Origin: Mucilaginibacter pineti
Lineage (GTDB): Bacteria > Bacteroidota > Bacteroidia > Sphingobacteriales > Sphingobacteriaceae
Assembly (NCBI RefSeq): GCF_900101875.1
Contig: NZ_FNAI01000003.1
Location: 62,001 to 126,000, forward strand
Reading direction: 5' to 3'
Length of the DNA: 64,000 nt
Shown here: piece by piece, positions 8,516 through 16,788 of the stretch
Numbering within the stretch: position 1 is the first letter of the stretch
Layout of the letters: each line of letters begins with the position of its first letter
Notes under the pieces: model-generated
The model's database searches: none
What the model was told of the DNA's origin: nothing
Seen by the model: the letters and a program-made list of their open reading frames with translations, nothing else
Translations under genes and position numbers: made by a program

Positions 8516-9277
8516 TTAACCGTTAATTGTTTTTTCGTCGGATATAAGCTTGCCGCCCTTTATCCGGATAATGCGCTGCGTTTTTGCGGCCAGTTCCAGG
8601 TCGTGCGTTACAACAACCAGCGTGGTGCCTGCTTCTTTATTGAGGTCGAAGATCAGTTTTACCACCTTTTCGCTGGTTTCAGCATCCAGGTTACCGGTGG
8701 GTTCATCGGCAAAAAGGATCTTTGGTGCATTTGAAAAAGCCCGCGCCAGTGAAACCCGCTGCTGCTCGCCGCCAGATAGCTGGGAAGGATAGTGGTGACC
8801 GCGATCGGCAAGACCTACTTTATCCAGGAGGTCTAAAGCGCGTGCCTTTATATTCCTTTCGTTGCGAAGCTCCAGCGGAACCATTACGTTTTCCAATGCG
8901 GTTAACGTGGGTAGCAACTGAAAATTCTGAAATATGAAACCTACGTGCTGGTTGCGTACCTGTGCGCGCTGGTCTTCTGTTAAATTACTCAGGTTGATGC
9001 CATTGAGCTCAACAGAACCCGAACTTGAACGGTCGAGCCCGGCGCACAGGCCAAGCAGGGTTGTTTTACCGCTGCCCGATGGGCCAACAATGGCATTGGT
9101 TGAGCCGGTTGCAATGGCGAAGTTTATATTATCAAGCACGGTGAGCATACGCCCGGCGCTTTGATAGGTTTTACTGAGATTTAAAATATTAAGGATAGTT
9201 TCCAAAGGGATAATTTTTATTGATATAGATGCACCCGTGCTTGGTTTGTTACCGGCCCGGTTTGCATAAATATCCAA
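8516..9277 (-). CDS. ABC transporter ATP-binding protein (LolD/YbbA-like)
   Basis: All nucleotide-binding motifs are present: Walker A GPSGSGKTT, Q-loop FIFQNFQLLP, signature LSGGEQQRVSLARA, Walker B ILFADEPTGNLD and the switch histidine in VVVTHD. The LSGGEQQR signature and FADEPTGNLD are typical of LolD/MacB/YbbA enzymes that pair with FtsX-like permeases. The frame opens at an ATG at 9277, but the conserved domain begins only at residue 27 (ETILNILNLSKTY). A TTG at 9205 is an alternative start, so the first 25 or so residues are doubtful. It is the first gene of a three-gene minus-strand operon. Confidence 0.92.
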   Translation of the reverse strand: MDIYANRAGNKPSTGASISIKIIPLETILNILNLSKTYQSAGRMLTVLDNINFAIATGSTNAIVGPSGSGKTTLLGLCAGLDRSSSGSVELNGINLSNLTEDQRAQVRNQHVGFIFQNFQLLPTLTALENVMVPLELRNERNIKARALDLLDKVGLADRGHHYPSQLSGGEQQRVSLARAFSNAPKILFADEPTGNLDAETSEKVVKLIFDLNKEAGTTLVVVTHDLELAAKTQRIIRIKGGKLISDEKTING

Positions 9278-9512
9278 GTATTATGCCACTTACAGCGGAA
9301 ACCAGTTATAATATGAAATTTAATGACATAGGAAATACAATTTACCCGCACTCCCCATTCCCCAAAATCCTGTCAATCAAAATAATCCTTAAATCGTGTA
9401 AAATGTTTTCCCGACTCAATCGTCAGTATAATTAAGGTTTATTTAATATGGCATTGCATTCATAATGTTAATTTTACACATAAACCTATAATAAACGCGG
9501 CGGTGTTGCTAA

Positions 9513-9542
9513 ATTGCGCATCGGCCTTAAACCATATTTTTG
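9513..9542 (+). promoter_or_regulatory. Promoter of the ABC exporter pair
   Basis: TATTTTTG at 9535-9542 matches the Bacteroidota -7 consensus TAnnTTTG. ATTG at 9513-9516 provides a -33-like TTG with an 18-base spacer. It lies just ahead of the ATG at 9549, and the -7 box overlaps the TTG at 9540, which argues against that TTG as the start codon. Confidence 0.6.
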
Positions 9543-9548
9543 ATATTA

Positions 9549-11303
9549 ATGCAAAACGATAAACCTACTAAACCAGCCAGTAAGCCCCCCGGTATTTTTA
9601 GTTTGCTAAAGCCTTATATGGGGTTGGTGAGCCTGCTTTTACTGTTTGCGCTGTTAAGCAACGGCATTAACCTTTGGTTGCCCCAGATTATCCGTGGTGG
9701 CATTGATGATTACACACAAAAGCATTTTGTATTTAGCACCATCGTTAAGAAATTCTCAATAGCGGCATTGCTTATCTTCGTTTTCGCATACCTTCAGGCT
9801 ATCATCCAAACTTATGCCTCGGAGCGTGTAGCACGGGATTTAAGGCAGCGACTGTCTGACAAGATCTCGCGCCAGAGTTACGCCTTTATTGAGCAGGCCA
9901 ATCCCTCAAAGTTGCTCACCAATCTTACTGCCGACGTTGATTCCATTAAGCTTTTTGTATCGCAGGCGCTGGTGTCTATTGTATCATCGTTGTTTATTAT
10001 CATAGGCTGTAGTGTGCTGCTGCTTACCATTAACTGGAAACTGGGGCTGGCAGTAATTGCCATTATCCCCATCATTGGCGGTACGTTTGCTTATGTGTTA
10101 AAAAACGTGCGCGCACTATTTATGAAAAGCCGTGGCGTTATAGATCAGCTGAATAAGGTAATTAACGAAAGCATCCTGGGCGCTGCGCTTATCCGGGTAA
10201 TTAACTCGCAGCAGTTGGAGTATGATAAATTTCTGAGAGCCAACACCGAAGCCAGGGACTACGGTCTGCGCATCCTGGGCTTTTTTGCCGGGCTTATACC
10301 TATTGTAACCTTTACGGCTAATATTGCCGCCTTAACCATTTTGGTAATGGGCGGGCATTTTGTAATTACAGGTACCATGAGCCTGGGTAGCTTCGCAGCG
10401 TTCAATAGCTATTTGTCGCTGCTGATATTCCCTATTTTTATACTGGGCTTTATGAGTAACCTTATAGCGCAGGCTACGGCCTCGTTTACACGTATCAGGG
10501 TAGTTTTGGATGCGCCGGATATCACCGCTGTCGGTAATTTAAAGGAAACCTTGCTGGGCAATGTAACGCTTAATGATGTAACCGTTTCTTACGGACAAAA
10601 ATCGGCACTGAAAAATATATCACTTGATGTATCGGCGGGTTCAAAAATAGCTGTGATAGGGCCCACGGGTGCGGGTAAATCGCAACTGCTTTATCTGCTT
10701 ACCGGGTTGATCAACGCTACATCGGGCGAGGTTTTGTTTGATGGAAAGAGTATTAACGCTTATGACAGCGAATCGTTCCATAGCCAGGTAGGTTTTGTTT
10801 TTCAGGACAGCATTATCTTTAATATGAGCATTCGCGAAAATATTGCCTTTAGCGATACCGTAACCGATGAATCATTACAAAAAGCAATTGATACCGCCGA
10901 ACTGCGCGAATTTATTGACGGTTTACCAGAGCATTTAAGCACGATAGTATCAGAAAGAGGATCGAGTTTATCGGGTGGGCAAAAGCAGCGTATTATGCTG
11001 GCCAGGGCGTTGGCCCTAAACCCTAAAGTTTTGTTGCTGGATGATTTTACCGCCCGGGTTGATAACAATACCGAAAAGAAGATCCTCACCAATATTCAAA
11101 AAAACTACCCGGGTTTAACCCTGATATCGGTTACGCAAAAAATAGCCTCGGTTGAGCATTACGACCAGATCATCCTGCTTACCCAGGGCGAGATTGTGGC
11201 ACGCGGGGTACATGATGAACTGATGCACACCAGTACCGATTATGTACAAATTTTTAACTCGCAGCAAAGTACCAGCAATTACGAAACCGGCGCAGCCCAC
11301 TAA
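9549..11303 (+). CDS. ABC exporter half-transporter with degenerate ATP site (subunit 1)
   Basis: I start this gene at the ATG at 9549 (584 residues) because the upstream TTG lies inside a promoter-like box. Six membrane helices fill about residues 20-300, followed by an ATPase domain. Walker A GPTGAGKS is near 371 and the signature LSGGQKQR near 474. Walker B is LLLDDFTARVD near 494, with Asp where the catalytic Glu is expected. The H-loop histidine is replaced by Gln (SVTQKIA, near 529). Those two changes are the hallmark of the non-catalytic partner in heterodimeric exporters such as TM287/288 or BmrCD. The partner gene follows after nine bases. Substrate unknown; multidrug or lipid export is plausible. 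Confidence 0.92.
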   Translation: MQNDKPTKPASKPPGIFSLLKPYMGLVSLLLLFALLSNGINLWLPQIIRGGIDDYTQKHFVFSTIVKKFSIAALLIFVFAYLQAIIQTYASERVARDLRQRLSDKISRQSYAFIEQANPSKLLTNLTADVDSIKLFVSQALVSIVSSLFIIIGCSVLLLTINWKLGLAVIAIIPIIGGTFAYVLKNVRALFMKSRGVIDQLNKVINESILGAALIRVINSQQLEYDKFLRANTEARDYGLRILGFFAGLIPIVTFTANIAALTILVMGGHFVITGTMSLGSFAAFNSYLSLLIFPIFILGFMSNLIAQATASFTRIRVVLDAPDITAVGNLKETLLGNVTLNDVTVSYGQKSALKNISLDVSAGSKIAVIGPTGAGKSQLLYLLTGLINATSGEVLFDGKSINAYDSESFHSQVGFVFQDSIIFNMSIRENIAFSDTVTDESLQKAIDTAELREFIDGLPEHLSTIVSERGSSLSGGQKQRIMLARALALNPKVLLLDDFTARVDNNTEKKILTNIQKNYPGLTLISVTQKIASVEHYDQIILLTQGEIVARGVHDELMHTSTDYVQIFNSQQSTSNYETGAAH

Positions 11304-11312
11304 ATAAACGGC

Positions 11313-13097
11313 ATGCCTAAAAATATTACCCATAAAATGAATTACGACTTAAACCAGCTTGGTAAAACCCAGGAAAAAACGAGCACCCTCGCAGGGCTCA
11401 AAAAGCTGGTACAACTTATAGCCCACGAAAAACGCACGCTGCTGTTAGCCGTATTGGCTATTCTTGTTAACTCTACCCTAAACTTATTGGGGCCGTTTAT
11501 TGTTGGGCATACCATTGATAAATACGTTGTACACAAGGATTTTACTGGCGTACTCCATAATGCCATACTATTGCTTTGTATGTTTTTGGCGGCATTGTTC
11601 ACCAGTTATATGCAAACTACTTTAATGGGCGGCGTTGGGCAAAGGATGCTGTTTGCGCTGCGTAACTCCATCTTCAATAAATTACAGCAGTTACCTGTCG
11701 ATTTTTTTAATAAGAACAAGGCAGGCGACCTGATATCGCGTGTGAATAACGATACTGATAAGCTCAACCAATTCTTTTCGCAATCGCTGATGCAGTTTAT
11801 TGGCAACATTGCTACCATGGTTGGCGCGGGTATATTTTTACTGCTCATTAATATTGAATTAGGTGCGGCCGCCTTGTCGCCTGCAATTGTGATCTTGCTG
11901 CTTACGCTGGCGCTATCGCCCTGGATAAAAAAGAAAAATGCGCTCAACTTAAAAAGCGTGGGGGGCATGAGTGCCGAAATTCAGGAAAGCCTCAATAATT
12001 TTAAAGTGATCATTGCTTTTAACCGCCGCGATTATTTCCGTAAACGTTTCGAGATTGCCAACGCTCAAAATTATAAAACCGCCATCGGTGCGGGTTTGGC
12101 CAACAACGTTTTTGTGCCGGTTTACGGGCTGTTTGCCAGTGTGGCGCAGCTTATCGTGTTGGCGTTTGGTATTTATTTAATTGGCACGGGGCAATTCTCT
12201 ATTGGTTTACTGGTGAGTTATTTGTCGTACGCAACGCTGTTTTACAATCCTTTAAGGCAATTGGCTGCTTTATGGACAAACTTTCAGCTCGCCATGGCCG
12301 GGTGGGACAGGATCTCGCAGATCTTATCGCTGGAAACCAACCTGCCGCAAATTGTCGCTGGGGTAGCCGAACCATCTGCAGCACTTTTAGAGTTCAGGGA
12401 TGTACACTTTAGTTATGATGAATCGCGCGAGATCTTGCATAATATAAGCTTTAAGCTGGAGCAGGGTAAAACCTATGCGCTTGTTGGTCCAACAGGTGGC
12501 GGTAAAACTACCACGGCATCGTTAATTGCAAGGCTTTATGATCCATCCGAAGGTTTGGTGTTGCTGAATGGCAAGGATATTCGCAGTTATGATCCTGTTG
12601 AGCGCAGCCAAAAGATCGGTTTTATTTTGCAGGAACCATTTTTGTTTACCGGTACGGTTAAGGATAATATCCTGTATGGTAACGAATTGTATAAGGATTA
12701 CACCAACCAACAGGTAGAGCAGGTTATTAAGGATGCCAATTTAGGCACGCTGCTGGCCATTTTTGAAAACGGATTGGATACGCCTGTACTTTCTGGCGGG
12801 GATAGTATCAGTCTTGGTCAAAAACAGCTTATTGCCTTTATGCGGGCTGTTTTGCGTAACCCTGAATTGTTGATCCTTGATGAGGCTACGGCCAATATTG
12901 ATACCATTACCGAGCAATTGCTGAGCGATATTTTAAACAAGCTGCCCAAGACCACTACACGGGTTATTATAGCCCACCGCCTGAATACAATTGAGAACGC
13001 CGATGAAATATTTTTTGTTAACTCGGGCGAAGTTATCCGCGCGGGTTCATTAAATGATGCCATGGAAATGCTGCTGCAAGGTAAAAGGACGAGTTAA
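11313..13097 (+). CDS. ABC exporter half-transporter with catalytic Walker B (subunit 2)
   Basis: The 594-residue protein has six membrane helices within about residues 35-310 and a C-terminal ATPase. Walker A GPTGGGKTT is near 392. The signature is unusual, ISLGQKQL near 499 in place of LSGGQ. Walker B LLILDEATANID near 519 has the catalytic Glu and the switch histidine is present in IIAHRL near 553. These features are complementary to subunit 1, so a heterodimer would have one competent and one degenerate ATP site. The start could also be the ATG at 11337. The gene is nine bases downstream of its partner and surely co-transcribed. Confidence 0.92.
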   Translation: MPKNITHKMNYDLNQLGKTQEKTSTLAGLKKLVQLIAHEKRTLLLAVLAILVNSTLNLLGPFIVGHTIDKYVVHKDFTGVLHNAILLLCMFLAALFTSYMQTTLMGGVGQRMLFALRNSIFNKLQQLPVDFFNKNKAGDLISRVNNDTDKLNQFFSQSLMQFIGNIATMVGAGIFLLLINIELGAAALSPAIVILLLTLALSPWIKKKNALNLKSVGGMSAEIQESLNNFKVIIAFNRRDYFRKRFEIANAQNYKTAIGAGLANNVFVPVYGLFASVAQLIVLAFGIYLIGTGQFSIGLLVSYLSYATLFYNPLRQLAALWTNFQLAMAGWDRISQILSLETNLPQIVAGVAEPSAALLEFRDVHFSYDESREILHNISFKLEQGKTYALVGPTGGGKTTTASLIARLYDPSEGLVLLNGKDIRSYDPVERSQKIGFILQEPFLFTGTVKDNILYGNELYKDYTNQQVEQVIKDANLGTLLAIFENGLDTPVLSGGDSISLGQKQLIAFMRAVLRNPELLILDEATANIDTITEQLLSDILNKLPKTTTRVIIAHRLNTIENADEIFFVNSGEVIRAGSLNDAMEMLLQGKRTS

Positions 13098-13207
13098 AAA
13101 GCACAAAATTTCGTTTGGATTGAAGAAAGCAACAAATCACGAACAGATTTAATGCGTTTTATGCAATATAATGTGTGGTTTTAGTAAATTCTTGTAAAAT
13201 CGACACT

Positions 13208-13227
13208 AAATAATTGCGTAATTATTT
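13208..13227. promoter_or_regulatory. Palindrome upstream of the Nudix-type regulator
   Basis: AAATAATT (13208-13215) and AATTATTT (13220-13227) are perfect inverted arms around GCGT, 31 bases ahead of the start at 13259. Placement and symmetry fit an operator for a dimeric regulator, possibly autoregulation. AT-rich palindromes also arise by chance, so confidence is low. Confidence 0.3.
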
Positions 13228-13258
13228 TTACACTTGTAAATAAACTCTAAACTTAATT

Positions 13259-13963
13259 ATGCAGAAGTATAGCGGCCAGAAGCGCATGTTAGTGGCAACC
13301 GATTGTATCATATTCGGTTTCGATGGCTGGAACATAAAATTATTACTGGTACAACGTGGTCTTGAACCCGAAAAACATAAATGGAGCCTTATGGGGGGCT
13401 TTATTCAACCGTCCGAATCGCCGGATGATGCCGCCAACCGCGTACTTGAATTGCGTACAGGTTTAAAAAATGTGTACATGGAGCAGTTTCAGGTGTTTGG
13501 CCAACCAGGCCGCGACCCTGTTGAACGTACTTTGTCAATCGCCTACTTCGCACTTATAGATATTCATCAATACGAAAAACAGTTAAGTGAAGAATACCAC
13601 CCCGAATGGTTCCTGCTTGATGAAATGCCCGATTTGATATTTGACCACGTAGAAATGGTGAGGCTGGCAAAAAGGCAATTGCGCTATAAAGCTGCGCTGC
13701 ACCCTATATTATTCCAGTTATTGCCAGAAAAATTTACTATACCGCAATTGCAGGCACTTTACGAAGGCGTTTATCAAACCAAATTTGATGACCGTAACTT
13801 TAGCCGTAAACTGCTTTCGACAGGTTTGCTGGTAAAACAGCCCGAAAAGGACAAACTATCTTCAAAAAAAGGTGCGTTTTATTATAAGCTGGATCAATCG
13901 CACTACGAAGAAAACTTTGAGTCGTTCCTGAACCTGGTTCCTAACCCAGAGAAGTTTTTTTAG
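13259..13963 (+). CDS. Nudix-related transcriptional regulator (NrtR/AraR type)
   Basis: The 234-residue protein has an N-terminal Nudix fold (residues 10-135) and a C-terminal winged-helix-like region (about 145-215, with FTIPQLQALYEGVYQTKFDD and RNFSRKLLSTGLL). The Nudix box starts at G47 with E53 and R61 in place, but the catalytic glutamates are lost: positions 62, 65 and 66 are Val, Leu and Arg. Loss of catalysis plus a C-terminal wing is the layout of NrtR/AraR-type regulators, in which the Nudix domain senses a nucleotide or sugar ligand. It should be a DNA-binding regulator and not a hydrolase. No metabolic genes adjoin it, so the regulon is unknown. Confidence 0.85.
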   Translation: MQKYSGQKRMLVATDCIIFGFDGWNIKLLLVQRGLEPEKHKWSLMGGFIQPSESPDDAANRVLELRTGLKNVYMEQFQVFGQPGRDPVERTLSIAYFALIDIHQYEKQLSEEYHPEWFLLDEMPDLIFDHVEMVRLAKRQLRYKAALHPILFQLLPEKFTIPQLQALYEGVYQTKFDDRNFSRKLLSTGLLVKQPEKDKLSSKKGAFYYKLDQSHYEENFESFLNLVPNPEKFF

Positions 13964-13982
13964 TAGAATAGTACCGGATTTA

Positions 13983-16115
13983 TCAGACGAGGTTTTTGGG
14001 CAACTGCACGGTTATTTTAGTGCCTTTGCCTAATTCCGAAACTACTTCGATGCTGCCGTGGTGTTTTTCAATAATGCCAAACACAATGGAAAGGCCTAAG
14101 CCAGTGCCTTCGCCTACATCTTTAGTAGTGAAAAAAGGCTCAAACATGCGTTGTTTGGTTTCATCGGTCATGCCGGTACCCGTGTCGGTTATCTCTATGT
14201 AAATATATTCCGGCTCATCTTTGGTAACTATTAAAATAGATTCGTTTTCATGCGTTTGCTTTGCTTTTATGGCATAAACGCTGTTGCTGATGAGGTTAAT
14301 GAGCATCTGGTTAATTTTACCCGGATAGCAATTTAACGGTTCAATGGTATCCAACAATGGAGTAATTTGTATGTAATAGGGGATGGTACTGCGTAAAATA
14401 AGCAAGTTGGCATAAATAGCCTTATCAATATCCAATGTTTTTAAAACCAGGTCATCGGTGCTGCTAAAGGTGCGCAGGCTTTTTACAATTTCGGCAGTGC
14501 GCCTGGCACCCTCTTCAATGCCGTTCAACAGCGTAGTAATCTCGTCTTTAATAAAAATAGGGTCTACCTTTTCCTTGTAATCGTTCAGTACCTCCAAAAA
14601 ACGGGGATGACCGGGATTACTCAGCGCGGCATCATAGCTGTCCAGCAGTAAAAAAAGTTCATCAAAATCAAGTCGTAATGGATTTACGTTGGAGCTTACA
14701 AAGTTTATAGGGTTGTTTATCTCATGGGCCACACCTGCAGTAAGCTGCCCCAGCGATGCCATTTTTTCGGTATCGATAAGTTTCTTTTGCGTGTTTTTGA
14801 GATCCTCAATAGTTACCGATAGGTTTTTATTGGTAACTATAAGTTCGTTGGTACGCTCCTTAACCTTGTTTTCAAGCAATATATTTTGCTCGGTGGTTAG
14901 CCGTTCATTTTCTTTGGCAACGGTTATGGCAAAGTTTTGCAGCTGGATTTTTTGTCCGCGGTAAAAATTTATTTTGTCGGCCAGCGCTGCAGAGAAAAGG
15001 ACAAGCTCTGCAACTGAGCTGTAAGGAATAATATTGGCTGTAAAATCATTATAAATTATAAGTCCCTTATTACGTGCAACAGAAATGAGTATGCTCACCA
15101 AAAAAAGCCCCCAGCCCAACATGAAAAACTTGGCCGGCTTAAAGCCCTTTACATACAAATAAACACCAATAATAAGCAGGCTAACAGCAGTTAAGGATAT
15201 TGTAATGGTAATAAGGTTGTAAGCGGCTACAACAAACCCAAATAAGATTGCCAAAAGCAGTAACGTGTACAAACCATACAGGCACAGGTAATATTTATAC
15301 CAATGTTTCAGGCGTTTTTTCAAGTGTAAAAACTCGCCCACAAAAAGTAATAATGAAAAGCCAAAGCATACCCTTATAATAGGAATAACATAATTGTTTA
15401 AAATTGCCTTATTGGTAAATAGTATGCCACCGTAGCCACGCAACAGGGATTGGGAAAGCCCAAGGAACAAAATATAAAACACATAATACAAATAGCTGCG
15501 GTCGCCAACTATGGAAAATAGCATTAAATTATAAAGGCCCATCACCAATAATATACCCGCAATGGCACCCATAATAATGTTTTCTATGGTGCGGTTTTCT
15601 AAAAAAGCCGATACGCTATAAATACGCAGCGGAATTATTGTTGAGGCATTGCTTTTAACACGCAGGTATATGGTATTTACAGTGCCCGGTAAAATAGGGT
15701 ACTGTATGGAGGTTATTTTCTGTAGCAAAAAATTTGATTGCAGCTGATCTATAGAAATATGCGTTATCTTTTTATCGGTTTTATCAATATAGTAAAGATC
15801 CAGGGCGTCAATAACGCTGGCGGTTACACTAATAGGGATAATACTTTCGTCGGTATTGTTTTTTAATACAACTTTTAACCATATTGTTGATTTGGAAAAC
15901 TTTAACGTAGGCAGCAAAGTTTTGCTTGTATAAAAATCATTGCTGTTTAAAACTTGTTGTATGGTAAGGGTGCCGTCATGATCATTAAGTTCATTAAAAT
16001 AGCGGGACGTTAACAGTTGCGATTGATTTGTATTAACAATAAGTGTATCTGTATTGCCGGCAAAAGCAGTTGCGTATTGCAATATCAGGTAAGCTATTAT
16101 TAATATTTTTTTCAT
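13983..16115 (-). CDS. 7TM-DISM sensor histidine kinase
   Basis: The 710-residue protein begins with a signal peptide (MKKILIIAYLILQYATAFA). Then come a periplasmic DISMED2-like beta domain (about 25-165), seven membrane helices (about 180-385), a coiled coil (about 390-445) and a kinase core. The phosphoacceptor is His464 in TAGVAHEINNP. The ATPase part shows the N box (NQMLINLISNSVYAI), G1 (ITDTGTGM) and F/G2 boxes (EPFFTTKDVGEGTGLGLS), all intact. DISM kinases are thought to sense carbohydrate or other periplasmic ligands. A single-domain response regulator is encoded divergently 123 bases away and is the likely partner. It converges with the Nudix-type regulator with 19 bases between stops. 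Confidence 0.93.
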   Translation of the reverse strand: MKKILIIAYLILQYATAFAGNTDTLIVNTNQSQLLTSRYFNELNDHDGTLTIQQVLNSNDFYTSKTLLPTLKFSKSTIWLKVVLKNNTDESIIPISVTASVIDALDLYYIDKTDKKITHISIDQLQSNFLLQKITSIQYPILPGTVNTIYLRVKSNASTIIPLRIYSVSAFLENRTIENIIMGAIAGILLVMGLYNLMLFSIVGDRSYLYYVFYILFLGLSQSLLRGYGGILFTNKAILNNYVIPIIRVCFGFSLLLFVGEFLHLKKRLKHWYKYYLCLYGLYTLLLLAILFGFVVAAYNLITITISLTAVSLLIIGVYLYVKGFKPAKFFMLGWGLFLVSILISVARNKGLIIYNDFTANIIPYSSVAELVLFSAALADKINFYRGQKIQLQNFAITVAKENERLTTEQNILLENKVKERTNELIVTNKNLSVTIEDLKNTQKKLIDTEKMASLGQLTAGVAHEINNPINFVSSNVNPLRLDFDELFLLLDSYDAALSNPGHPRFLEVLNDYKEKVDPIFIKDEITTLLNGIEEGARRTAEIVKSLRTFSSTDDLVLKTLDIDKAIYANLLILRSTIPYYIQITPLLDTIEPLNCYPGKINQMLINLISNSVYAIKAKQTHENESILIVTKDEPEYIYIEITDTGTGMTDETKQRMFEPFFTTKDVGEGTGLGLSIVFGIIEKHHGSIEVVSELGKGTKITVQLPKNLV

Positions 16116-16238
16116 ATATATGTATCGCTGTTGCGCAAGGCACTAATTATAATAAAAATGCGCAGAAAACTAAACTTTATATAAATTTACTTTTATAACC
16201 TGTTATAAATAACCTGAAATTTACCTGTATCATTTGCT

Positions 16239-16688
16239 ATGGATGTTGGAGTGTTGTACGTTGACGACGAGATAAATAACCTGAATAGTTTTAAGGCCGC
16301 CTTTAGGCGCAACTTTAATATCTATACAGCGCAATCTGCCGAAGAGGGTAGTAAGATACTGGCATCAAATGAAATTGGTGTTATTATTACGGATCAGCGA
16401 ATGCCGGTAACCACCGGCATCGAGTTCCTGGAGTCAATTTTGCATATATACCCGGATACCATCCGGATATTGCTTACCGGTTTTTCAGACATTAACGCCG
16501 TTATTGACGCCATAAACCGGGGGCAGGTTTACAAATACCTGGTAAAGCCCTGGCAAAACGACGAGCTTAAAATTTATATCCAAAACGCCATTGAAATTTA
16601 CCTGCTGCGCAAGGAGAATAAGGAACTTACCTACAAGCTGCAAATAGCCACCCTGGAACTGGAGCATTTAACCAAAACCAACCGTTAA
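16239..16688 (+). CDS. Single-domain response regulator
   Basis: The 149-residue protein is a receiver domain with no DNA-binding output. Acidic residues D9-D10-E11 (LYVDDE), phosphoacceptor D52 (IITDQRMP), the switch Thr in LLTGFSD and Lys103 in YLVKPW are all present. A C-terminal amphipathic helix of about 30 residues (LLRKENKELTYKLQIATLEL) looks like a coiled coil. It is divergent from the 7TM kinase gene and would receive phosphate from it. Output is probably through protein contacts or a phosphorelay. The gene after it is on the same strand but 100 bases away with its own upstream AT-rich stretch. Confidence 0.9.
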   Translation: MDVGVLYVDDEINNLNSFKAAFRRNFNIYTAQSAEEGSKILASNEIGVIITDQRMPVTTGIEFLESILHIYPDTIRILLTGFSDINAVIDAINRGQVYKYLVKPWQNDELKIYIQNAIEIYLLRKENKELTYKLQIATLELEHLTKTNR

Positions 16689-16788
16689 GTTTGCCCTTTT
16701 AGTGTTAACGTGTAAGGCTTTGTGTATTTTTAAAAAGTAATTTTATATTAGCACTTACAAATTACGAGCCATTAACACATTATAGCGG

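Noticed and set aside
9540..9548. TTG start of the first exporter subunit
   Set aside because: The TTG overlaps a good -7 promoter box, and an ATG follows nine bases later.
13259..13963. Active Nudix hydrolase call
   Set aside because: Catalytic glutamates of the Nudix box are replaced by Val, Leu and Arg, and a DNA-binding domain follows.
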